Position numbers and translations under genes: made by a program. From JAGMES01 sp023128035 (GTDB lineage Bacteria; Bacillota; Halanaerobiia; DY22613), in assembly GCA_030627905.1 (NCBI GenBank), contig DAOVRZ010000094.1, forward strand, positions 1 through 23,501: a stretch of DNA of 23,501 nt. Direction: 5' to 3'. Positions 12,101-15,626 of this stretch are shown here, one piece after another. Below the pieces are notes generated by a model, which had not been told where the DNA came from, searched no databases, and saw only the letters and a list, made by a program, of their open reading frames with translations. Every line of letters starts with the position of its first letter. Positions within the stretch are counted from its first letter, which is position 1.

Positions 12101-12685
12101 TCACTAGAATACGTGAATGAATGCGCAGTGGTTCACAAAGAAAGGTCGACCGGAGATAACTTCTTATGTGCTTACTATACACTTTGCAGTACAAGTGATT
12201 CAAAAAGTATCAAAGAAGATCTCAGAAAAATAGTACCAGAGTATATGGTACCTACATATTTTGTTAAGCTTGATAAAATGCCACTTAACTTTAATGGAAA
12301 GATTGATAGAAAAAATCTACCTGAACCTGAAATTGTTCTTGATAATGATTATGTTGCACCACGTAATGAAATTGAAGAAAAGCTTATAAAAATATGGGCC
12401 GATCTTTTAAAAATTGAACAGGATATGGTGGGAATAGACACCAACTTCTTTGAATCTGGAGGCAATTCATTACTAATTATGGCTTTCCATTCAAAGCTTT
12501 CTGTAGAGTTGGTATTAGAGGATATTCCTGTGGTAGATCTATTTCAATATCCATCTATTAGAATGTTTTCTGACTATTTGAGCAACCGCGATGACGAACC
12601 TTTGAGATCCGATGACATTTACGAAGATGCATTAGAAACAAGGATGAGTGGACTAAAAATTCTTAGGGGTGATTATGATGAGTAA
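218..12685 (+). CDS. Four-module non-ribosomal peptide synthetase, 5'-truncated
   Basis: Multimodular NRPS of at least 4155 residues with order C-A-PCP repeated four times. It would add four amino acids by the thiotemplate mechanism in the cytoplasm. Condensation HHIISDG motifs lie near residues 100, 1125, 2172 and 3212 (counting from the ATG at 218). Phosphopantetheine serines are S947, S1986, S3032 and S4084. No E or TE domain is present. The ATG at 218 is only the first possible start. The same frame is open from 140 and already encodes the condensation motif SSAQKRLYTL at 155-184, yet there is no ATG, GTG or TTG between the stop at 137-139 and 218, and no ribosome binding site before 218. 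The natural N-terminus is therefore missing. The acidic C-terminal tail (DDEPLRSDD and onward) probably docks the next protein. The stop codon overlaps the start of the PKS gene. Confidence 0.93.
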   Translation: MPIVYELEGLIDHARIESTFNKLVARHDALRTYFQTNEDEIIQKVKAEHEFKMLVNRKDQEELGDLLQNFIRPFDLGQAPLFRAEILDSQDKSYLLIDMHHIISDGVSASLLIKEFVSLYNGEELGELRIQYKDFAEWQNQSLKTEEMKKQEEYWVNRFKEEIPVLNMPYDYERPLLQSFAGDELSFKVDEERTNCLRKIAREIGSTMHMVLLSAFNILLAKYCRQEEIIVGIPIAGRTHADLQNVMGMFVNTLALKNNLSGEKRYLEFLKEVKENSLNAYANQSYQFEELIDKVNVTRDTSRNPLFDVMFDMTNLNSDHSTEIELDGLVLKPYMNKNMVAKFDLILSAAEDDQSIVFKLEYCTKLFKEETINRMGNHYLEILKNICENNEVQLKDIEMITEEEKNQILYQFNDTQADYPTEKTIHELFEEQVNRAPDNIAVVFGDQKLSYQELNKKANSLARVLRNKGVKPDTVVTIMIDKSVEMVIGILAVLKSGGAYLPIEPSYPKERVEYMLEDSHSKILLSSKELYDTVDFDGEVMDLEDQDLFEGEVENLESINRSNNLAYIIYTSGTTGTPKGVMVEHRSLINLCEYHVNKFAVTEKDRATIYASLSFDACVWEMWPYLTIGASVYIIDNDIRLQIEKLNQYYNQNNITISFLPTQICERFIEQNNTSLRFLLTGGDRLKYFRKNRYKLVNNYGPTEATVATTNYVVEEEAKSIPIGKMINNAKVYILSAENKLAPIRVPGELCIAGDVLARGYWNRPELTAEKFVENPFKSGTRMYKTGDLARWMPDGNIEFLGRLDHQVKIRGFRIELGEIENRLLQHEAVKEVTVVVKGTQANEKYLCAYLICANPINELNLMSYLQECLPDYMVPSYFIQLEKMPLTPNGKVDRKSLPKPEVENNLVEYQAPSNEIEEKLTKIWSQVLGIERVGINDKFFDLGGHSLKATVLISRIHQELKREIQLRELFTSPTIKELSKLIKNAEENLCSKIERVEESEYYEASSAQKRMYTLQQLEQDSVAYNMPVVFAMEGAIDKSRIEETFIKLSLRHEVLRTYFETVEDEIVQKIDYSYEFKLVTRKENQEIESILNKFIRPFNLSKVPLFRVELVESAAQTYLLIDMHHIISDGVSMRILINEFIALYNGESLPTAKLQYKDFAAWQNNFMKSAEMKDQEEYWMNRFNDEIPVLNMLTDHERPVVQSFEGDRVSFELDEKNSAKVRKLARETDATIHMVLLSALNILLAKYSGQDDIVIGTPIAGRASTELENMMGMFVNTLALRNKPEGEKEYVSFLQEVKDNSLKAYENQSYQLEALIEKLEIRRDLSRNPLFDVMFNMVDTVAADDIKLDGLMLKQTNLQNKISKFDLTLNAQENGKTLDFTLEYCTKLFEKETIERLSNHYSAVLDEITNNNQIKISEIGLVTEQERDQILYGFNDTKCHYPKEKTIQRLFEEQVQRTPDNIAVLFEETQLTYSQLNEKANQLARKLRSLGVQADSIVGIMVERSLEMIIGIMGVIKAGGAYLPIDPNYPKKRIEYMLQDSESKILLSTESSVNQVEFNGQVIDLFNEDGFKGDASNLKPINNSQNLAYVIYTSGTTGNPKGVMVEHQGLVNRLNWVQKKYPLNQDDTILQKTTYTFDVSVWEIFWWSVVGAKVCMLEPEYEKDPVKIIAAINKYQITTIHFVPSMLDVFLYCLEANNVSMSLPSLRQVFSSGEALKFKQVSKFQQEFGFHKKLINLYGPTEATIEVSYFECDNQQNTTVPIGKPIDNIQLYILNNNQVAPIGLPGELYIAGDGVARGYLNRPELTAEKFVDNPFEANTKMYKTGDLVRWLPDGNIEFLGRIDHQVKIRGFRIELGEIENRLLKNRYVKEAAVVVKENSEKEDYVCAYVVSDTELRELDLKSYLKESLPEYMVPAYFVQLDKMPLTHNGKLNRNVLPEPNLDSILVEYVAPRNEIEAQLVEIWSQVLGIEGIGVYDNFFDLGGNSLKAIKVISRINKYLGVEVPLKSIFEKRTIESLYTEIKDLHSTTYKQIKPVQKSASYDVSNAQKRLWVLNQLEETGAAYNIPAAFLLEGEFDENAFRKAFDLMIERHESLRTVFITENGLPKQKILDNPDYSFYITDIKDHADVNESARELAIQNALLQFDLERGPLVQMSVIKMENNKHMLLVNMHHIISDGWSMNVFTREFLGFYNNFKKGKVPEIEPLKIQYKDYSTWQNELFESGAINSHREYWHKKLSGELPILDLPADRVRPITKTFRGQNIDFILAQDIQDRLYNLCKEKNISLFMMLQAIVKTLLYRYTGQEDIILGSPIAGRGHKDLEGQIGFYTNTLAIRDTVKGEEQFATLLDTVRETCVEAFDHQNYPFDKIVEEITLERDLSRSPIFDVMLVFQNNEAVTIEFDGLTVSPYELKNEISKFDISFIFDETVEGLNCSIEYNTDIYHEDRIQRMVKHFQTITASVVSNPQTKIRDLEILAEEEQKLLLDLFNDTAADYPLDKTIVLMFEEQVAKTPDNIAVIYEETKLTYRQLNERANIVANYLRDQYQIKPDDFVGIMIPRSEKMIIIVMGIMKSGAAYVPIDPIYPAERVDYILEDSDCKVAISDKTEGIFVNIKEILKSGAANTNPLIVTKPDNLAYVIYTSGSTGKPKATLLENRSLINRIDWMQKSYPIGESDTILQKTTYTFDVSVWEFFWWSLYGAKVCLLPPGGEKDPAVIVSSIEKNTITTMHFVPSMLNIFLDYVKAYDYSARLRSLKYIFSSGEALLGNHVEKCADLMNQNGTRLINLYGPTEAAIDVTYYNCLASDRTVPIGKPISNISLYIIDEDLKLAPVGVPGELCISGVGLARGYLNKPDLTKSSFVDNPFVPGERMYKTGDVARWLPDGQIEYLGRKDYQVKIRGFRIELEEIDHNIRKISGVEDSITIDFVDAKGDKQLCAYLVSNEELDLSYLRQELSKNLVNYMIPSYFVYLEKLPLNSNGKIDRKALIKPESIVSKEYIAPRNELEEKLRDFFAEILGFTQISIDDSFFELGGHSLRALQLILKIQKELRVEINLSEVFLYPTIAGMAEFIKNKQDRSFIEEIPKVEVQDHYPLSSAQNRLFFLNVLDKTTTAYNMPFAMILEGKVDKDRVSETFTKLIERHESLRTSFELLDNEPRQRVHQMVSFELEYGEIDHDLGLTIQSFIQPFDIANPPLLRAGLFKISAEKHLFVCDMHHIISDGVSMAVLIEEFGKIYTNQELPELQASYVDYTVWLQEYVKSEINVQAEEYWLAQFVDELLALNLPLDYQRPVVQSFSGSAVDFNISSRDTANLKKIALENNATLFMVLLSICNVFLAKICSQDDLIIGTPVAGRIHPDIDRTIGVFLNTLVLRNNIHADQTFTQFLSKVRENTLLALQNQSYQFEDLVEKVVRVRRTNRNPLFDVMFALNNMETRQLEIHGLNAIPYEYENESSKLDLKITALEISDQIKVNFNYNTNLFKRETINKFVGYFQSVMSSIIENSDLEISKIEVLNLEQRRGVLSNFNRNLLGDTRFTFQNRLNEALKEFGAECAISCGTRKITYSELDQKSNYVANYLINQRVGKGSFVPVAISNRADFIIAMIGVFKAGCIFVPFDLNQTRERLSDLISELNLQYMIVDDIFHQQVMAGTNFAQDVESFNFEKIFKGDNTDWFNTIPELEYRPDDMIYAYFTSGTTGNPKIIAGRSEGLVHFAEWEINQFGVGKGFRVSQLTRPTFDPFLRDIFVPLFAGGVVCIPNSEEINLNSIKLVKWIETERINLIHIVPSVFKIISDEDLTEGHFKELKYILLAGEKLYPSYLEKWYKVFANRIQLVNIYGPTETTLAKFFKLINMSDLDRGMIPVGKPIPGASGIVLNKDMNICDEMIPGELYIRTPYQSLGYINNDELNAKHFIVNPFTNDKQDIIYKTGDMAQVTTEGTFEILGRVDRQVKIRGQRIELEEIEGYLNSLEYVNECAVVHKERSTGDNFLCAYYTLCSTSDSKSIKEDLRKIVPEYMVPTYFVKLDKMPLNFNGKIDRKNLPEPEIVLDNDYVAPRNEIEEKLIKIWADLLKIEQDMVGIDTNFFESGGNSLLIMAFHSKLSVELVLEDIPVVDLFQYPSIRMFSDYLSNRDDEPLRSDDIYEDALETRMSGLKILRGDYDE
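3200..6295 (+). other. NRPS module 2: C-A-PCP, serine-activating
   Basis: A complete C domain (SSAQKRMYTL near residue 1006, HHIISDG at 1125-1131) is followed by an A domain (about 1448-1920) and a PCP with GGNS (S1986). The A-domain pocket read against GrsA is D1639, V, W, H, F, S, L, I, E, K: DVWHFSLIEK. This is one or two residues from the known serine codes DVWHFSLVDK (EntF) and DVWHLSLIDK, so L-Ser is the likely substrate. The A10 motif reads NGKLNR: the lysine is kept and the usual Asp is Asn. Its C and A domains share long near-identical DNA stretches with module 1, suggesting duplication. Confidence 0.85.
6325..9440 (+). other. NRPS module 3: C-A-PCP, serine-activating
   Basis: The C domain (SNAQKRLWVL near residue 2045, HHIISDGWS at 2172) leads to an A domain (about 2500-2970) and a PCP with GGHS (S3032). 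The pocket code from the GrsA alignment is DVWHFSLIDK (D2685 is the first residue), differing from the classical serine codes by about one position, so L-Ser is well supported. The A domain closely matches that of module 2 around the substrate pocket (TTYTFDVSVWE, VPSML, FSSGEAL), so two adjacent residues of the product should be serine or a serine-derived residue. The A3 core reads YTSGSTGKPKA, with Ala where Gly is usual after the Lys. Confidence 0.85.
9470..12585 (+). other. NRPS module 4: C-A-PCP with atypical A domain
   Basis: The C domain is ordinary (SSAQNRLFFL near residue 3092, HHIISDG at 3212-3218). The A domain (about 3532-4040) is divergent. The usual FDxSVWE segment is TFDPFLRDIF (D3733, P3734, R3737), and the A3 core is YFTSGTTGNPKI. 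The pocket reads DPRHLAILAK. I recall the DPRH beginning from microcystin/nodularin-type domains that activate glutamate through a side-chain carboxylate (McyE/NdaF). By analogy the arginine could hold a free alpha-carboxylate, but the remaining positions do not match, so the substrate is open. Catalytic motifs NIYGPTETT, YKTGD and NGKIDR are present. The PCP has GGNS (S4084). It should hand its chain to the PKS protein encoded next. Confidence 0.75.
12665..12671 (+). promoter_or_regulatory. Ribosome binding site for the PKS gene
   Basis: AGGGGTG, continuing as AT, matches the AGGAGGTGAT complement of the 16S 3' end with one deletion. It lies inside the last codons of the NRPS gene. It sits 3 bases before the ATG at 12675 and 6 before the second ATG at 12678. 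It rules against the GTG at 12669, which lies inside the site itself. Confidence 0.75.
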
Positions 12686-15626
12686 AAAGAGAAAATTAAC
12701 TGGATTAGAAGTAGCAGTAATAGGGATGTCATTAAAATTTCCTGGTGCAGAAAATAAGGATGAGTATTGGGATAATCTGAAAAATGGTATTGAATCGATT
12801 AAGAAATTTAGTGACGAAGAATTATTAAAAGCTGGAGTTCGTCAAGAGATGTTGGATAATCCTGCGTATGTCAAATCTGGCGTATCTATTAAAGATAAAG
12901 AATGTTTTGACTCAAAGTTTTTTGAATATAGACCAGAGGAAGCAAAATTAATGAACCCTCAAACACGAATTTTTCACCAGTGTGCTTGGGAAGCTCTAGA
13001 AGATTCAGGTTATGTACCTGGCCGTTATGACGGAATTATTGGCTTATACGCGGGGGCTAAGAGCGACATTAATTGGGAGACCCATACACTTTTATTTAAT
13101 GCAGATACTTCTGTTGATGAATTTAGTTCTCGTATCTTTCGCAAGGTAGATTATTTCTGTACATCCATCGCTTATAAATTGAACTTGAAAGGGCCTGCAG
13201 TGTTTATTAACACTGCAGGCTCCACTTCCCTAGTAGCCATCCATATGGCTGCCATGAGTTTGATAACTGGAGAGACAAATGTTGCTTTAGCAGGAGGAAT
13301 CACCCTTTCCTCCTCACACCCAGAAGGTTATTTATACCAGAAGGGAATGATTAACTCTCCAGATGGCCATTTAAGAGCCTTTGATGAAAAAGCAAATGGA
13401 ATCGTTCCAGGAGAAGGGGCTGGCGTTGTTGTATTGAAAATGTTAGACAAAGCATTAAAAGATGGGGACAATATCTATGCCATCATTAAAGGTTCTGCAA
13501 TTAATAATGATGGAAACAGAAAAGTTGGTTATAGCGCCCCAGCAGTCAGTGGACAGTCCAATGTTATTAAAGCCGCACAAGTAATGTCTCGTGTGAAACC
13601 TGAATCTATTAGTTATGTCGAAGCTCATGGAACAGGTACATCACTTGGAGACCCTGTTGAAATCGAGGCCTTAAGTTATGTCTTTGGCAAAAGTGAACAG
13701 AAATATTGTTCTATTGGATCTGTTAAGTCAAATATTGGACATACTGACTCGGCAGCAGGTGTTGCTGGTTTTATCAAGACCGTTTTAGCCTTAAAAAATC
13801 GGCAGATTCCCCCAACACTTCATTTTGAGAAACTAAATAATAATATTAATCTGAAGGGTACTCCTTTTACTATTAATTCAGAACTTAAAGAATGGAAGAG
13901 TGATGAATATCCATTGCGAGCTGGTGTTAGTTCCTTTGGAATTGGTGGAACAAATGCACATGTGATTTTAGAAGAGGCGATAGAAAAGGATGACTATACC
14001 ATTGAAGAGAAAGATCAACTTCTTGTCTTCTCAGCAAAGACTGTCAACTCCTTAAAAGAAATCACCTCAAAATATAGTGAACTTTTCCAGGATCAAAAGG
14101 ATGTAAATCTGGCTGATGTAGCCTGGACATTGCAGACAGGTAGATCTATGTTCCCTTATAGATTTAAATTAGCAGCGAAAAATGTTCAAGAAGCTCTAGA
14201 GTTGCTGATGAAGAGAGAATCAGACCAGGCGGAGGTCCATAAAATAGAGGGGAATAAAAAGTCGGTTGTGTTCATCTTTTCTGGATCGGGATCTCAATAT
14301 GTCAACATGGGAAGAGATATTTATGAAGATGAGCCTTTATTTAAAGAGCAGATCGATCAATGTTTTAGTATCTTAAACGGCTTGATGGGTGTAGATTTTA
14401 AAGAAATTTTATATCCAACCCCAAGTATGTTAGAGGACGCGGAAGTTAAGATCAATCAACCCCAGTACTTGTATCCGTTATTGTTTGCCATTGAGTATGG
14501 GTTAGCTGGTCTGTTGGAAAGATGGGGTGTGAAGCCGGATTATCTGATCGGTGACGGCATTGGTGAATATGTGGTTGCATGTCTAAGTGGACTCTTTTCT
14601 TTAGAAGATGCCCTCAGATTAGTAGTAAAAACAGGAGAATTAGTGAGGAAGGTTCCCCAAGAAGCAATGCAAGAGGTCGCGGCGGTAACAGAAGAACTGA
14701 CTGAAATTTTGGCCAATGAAGTAAAAGCTATTACTTTTAATAACCCGAATACCTTGTGGATCTCTAGTGTAACTGGGAAAAGGGTAAGTGTAGAGGAAGT
14801 AATGTTTGCCGAATATTGGAACAAACATTTTTTCCAGACAGCAGCACAGCAGCATAAGGGTTGTGCGACCATATTACAAGAGGAGAAAAATTGTATTTTT
14901 GTTGAAGTTGGCCCTGGAAATGATTTAAGTAGCTTGAAAGAAACATTGGGTGACTGTATGGCTATTAATCTACTTAAGAGATCTGAAGAAAGAGGGTCTG
15001 ATCTGAAACTTCTTTTAGACCAAGTGGGAGAACTATGGTTACAAGGAGTGAACTTGGAGTGGGAGATGTTCCATTGGAAAGAGACTAGAAAAACAGTATC
15101 CGTGCCGACCTATTGTTTTGAGAAAAAACCGTACCCACTTGCCAAAAATATGACTCAATTTTTACAAGAAAATCTTAAGATTTTAGATAATGAAGAAATT
15201 GTAGTAGATACTAGTATTTTTGTTCATGAGGAAGAAGAAATTCCTGCTGAGGAAGTTAATACTGAACAGGTTGTTGTAACTGTAGATGATATCGATGAAT
15301 CATTAACAAATACTGAGAAAATGTTAGTTGAAATCTGGAAAGATTTCTTTGATATCGAGCATGTCGATATAAATGATGATTTCTTTGAGATTGGAGGAGA
15401 TTCTTTAAGAGCGATGGGTTTGGTTATTGAATTAGAAGAGAATTTTGATACCAAGATTTCTATAGAGGAACTGTTTTCTTTGACAACAATAGCTGAGTTG
15501 GCTCAGTATATTGATTCTAATATGGATCAATATAGTAATTCCTTAATGGATAACGATGACGATCCAGATGATCATGATGAAGATTTAAAAGATGGAGATG
15601 ATGACAAAGTGAGAATTACAATATGA
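12675..15626 (+). CDS. PKS module KS-AT-ACP with inactive KS and AT
   Basis: Modular polyketide synthase of 983 residues that should extend the peptide from NRPS1 by one malonate unit, but its catalytic residues are gone. The KS (about 8-430) keeps the histidines of HGTGT (H318) and NIGH (H356), but the nucleophile motif TACSSSL reads TAGSTSL, with Gly182 in place of Cys. The AT (about 450-800) reads GDGIGE instead of GHSxGE (D627, G628), has Ser538 for the oxyanion Gln, and lacks the stretch with the catalytic His. The ACP is intact (GGDS, Ser910). The C-terminus is Asp-rich (about 940-975), ending VRITI, a likely docking tail. I chose ATG 12675 (12678 equally possible) from the ribosome binding site. 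The gene overlaps NRPS1 by 11 bases and the next gene by 4. The frame is intact over nearly 3 kb, so decay, if any, is recent. Confidence 0.93.
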   Translation: MMSKKRKLTGLEVAVIGMSLKFPGAENKDEYWDNLKNGIESIKKFSDEELLKAGVRQEMLDNPAYVKSGVSIKDKECFDSKFFEYRPEEAKLMNPQTRIFHQCAWEALEDSGYVPGRYDGIIGLYAGAKSDINWETHTLLFNADTSVDEFSSRIFRKVDYFCTSIAYKLNLKGPAVFINTAGSTSLVAIHMAAMSLITGETNVALAGGITLSSSHPEGYLYQKGMINSPDGHLRAFDEKANGIVPGEGAGVVVLKMLDKALKDGDNIYAIIKGSAINNDGNRKVGYSAPAVSGQSNVIKAAQVMSRVKPESISYVEAHGTGTSLGDPVEIEALSYVFGKSEQKYCSIGSVKSNIGHTDSAAGVAGFIKTVLALKNRQIPPTLHFEKLNNNINLKGTPFTINSELKEWKSDEYPLRAGVSSFGIGGTNAHVILEEAIEKDDYTIEEKDQLLVFSAKTVNSLKEITSKYSELFQDQKDVNLADVAWTLQTGRSMFPYRFKLAAKNVQEALELLMKRESDQAEVHKIEGNKKSVVFIFSGSGSQYVNMGRDIYEDEPLFKEQIDQCFSILNGLMGVDFKEILYPTPSMLEDAEVKINQPQYLYPLLFAIEYGLAGLLERWGVKPDYLIGDGIGEYVVACLSGLFSLEDALRLVVKTGELVRKVPQEAMQEVAAVTEELTEILANEVKAITFNNPNTLWISSVTGKRVSVEEVMFAEYWNKHFFQTAAQQHKGCATILQEEKNCIFVEVGPGNDLSSLKETLGDCMAINLLKRSEERGSDLKLLLDQVGELWLQGVNLEWEMFHWKETRKTVSVPTYCFEKKPYPLAKNMTQFLQENLKILDNEEIVVDTSIFVHEEEEIPAEEVNTEQVVVTVDDIDESLTNTEKMLVEIWKDFFDIEHVDINDDFFEIGGDSLRAMGLVIELEENFDTKISIEELFSLTTIAELAQYIDSNMDQYSNSLMDNDDDPDDHDEDLKDGDDDKVRITI
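12690..13970 (+). other. Ketosynthase domain, Cys-to-Gly active site
   Basis: The domain spans VAVIGMSLKFPGA through FGIGGTNAHVILEEA and is full length. The canonical decarboxylative Claisen triad is Cys-His-His. Both His motifs are present (EAHGTGT, KSNIGH), but the codon at 13218-13220 is GGC (Gly) where Cys is expected. Non-elongating KS0 domains known from trans-AT PKSs usually lose the HGTGT His, and KSQ loading domains carry Gln; this has neither pattern. With Cys absent and His kept, thioester transfer and condensation should fail. Malonyl-ACP decarboxylation could in principle survive, as seen in Cys mutants of KS enzymes. Confidence 0.88.
13193..13220. repeat. Perfect 12-bp palindrome over the KS active-site codon
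   Basis: The left arm GCCTGCAGTGTT (13193-13204) and right arm AACACTGCAGGC (13209-13220) are exact reverse complements around a TATT loop. In RNA two further pairs are possible outward. The right arm ends precisely on the codon that should encode the KS nucleophile Cys and now encodes Gly. Such a strong hairpin inside a coding region is unusual for AT-rich DNA. Confidence 0.9.
14020..15110 (+). other. Degenerate acyltransferase domain
   Basis: Recognisable AT by VVFIFSGSGSQYVNMG, the stretch around INQPQYLYPLLFAIEYG, the SGLFSLEDAL helix, WISSVTGK and FVEVGPG. Against the family pattern, GQGSQ reads GSGSQ (Ser538), GHSxGE reads GDGIGE (Asp627, Gly628), and the Arg that binds the malonyl carboxylate aligns with Thr653. 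About 80-100 residues are missing between VAAVTEEL and NPNTLWISSVTG, the part that normally includes the ferredoxin-like subdomain and the catalytic His of the SHAFHS region. The surrounding frame is continuous, so this is a pseudoenzyme domain and not a frameshift. A trans-acting AT elsewhere would be needed to load Ser910. Confidence 0.82.

Noticed and set aside
12669..12671. GTG as start of the PKS gene
   Set aside because: It sits inside the AGGGGTGAT ribosome binding site; ATG at 12675 or 12678 is correctly placed after it.
14660..14760. A frameshift as the cause of the missing AT segment
   Set aside because: AT homology resumes in the same frame (NPNTLWISSVTG) on the other side, so it is an in-frame loss and not a reading error.
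14540..14872. Antisense frames opposite the degenerate AT
   Set aside because: Three overlapping reverse frames in an AT-rich coding region, no start signals, no known domain; consistent with chance.
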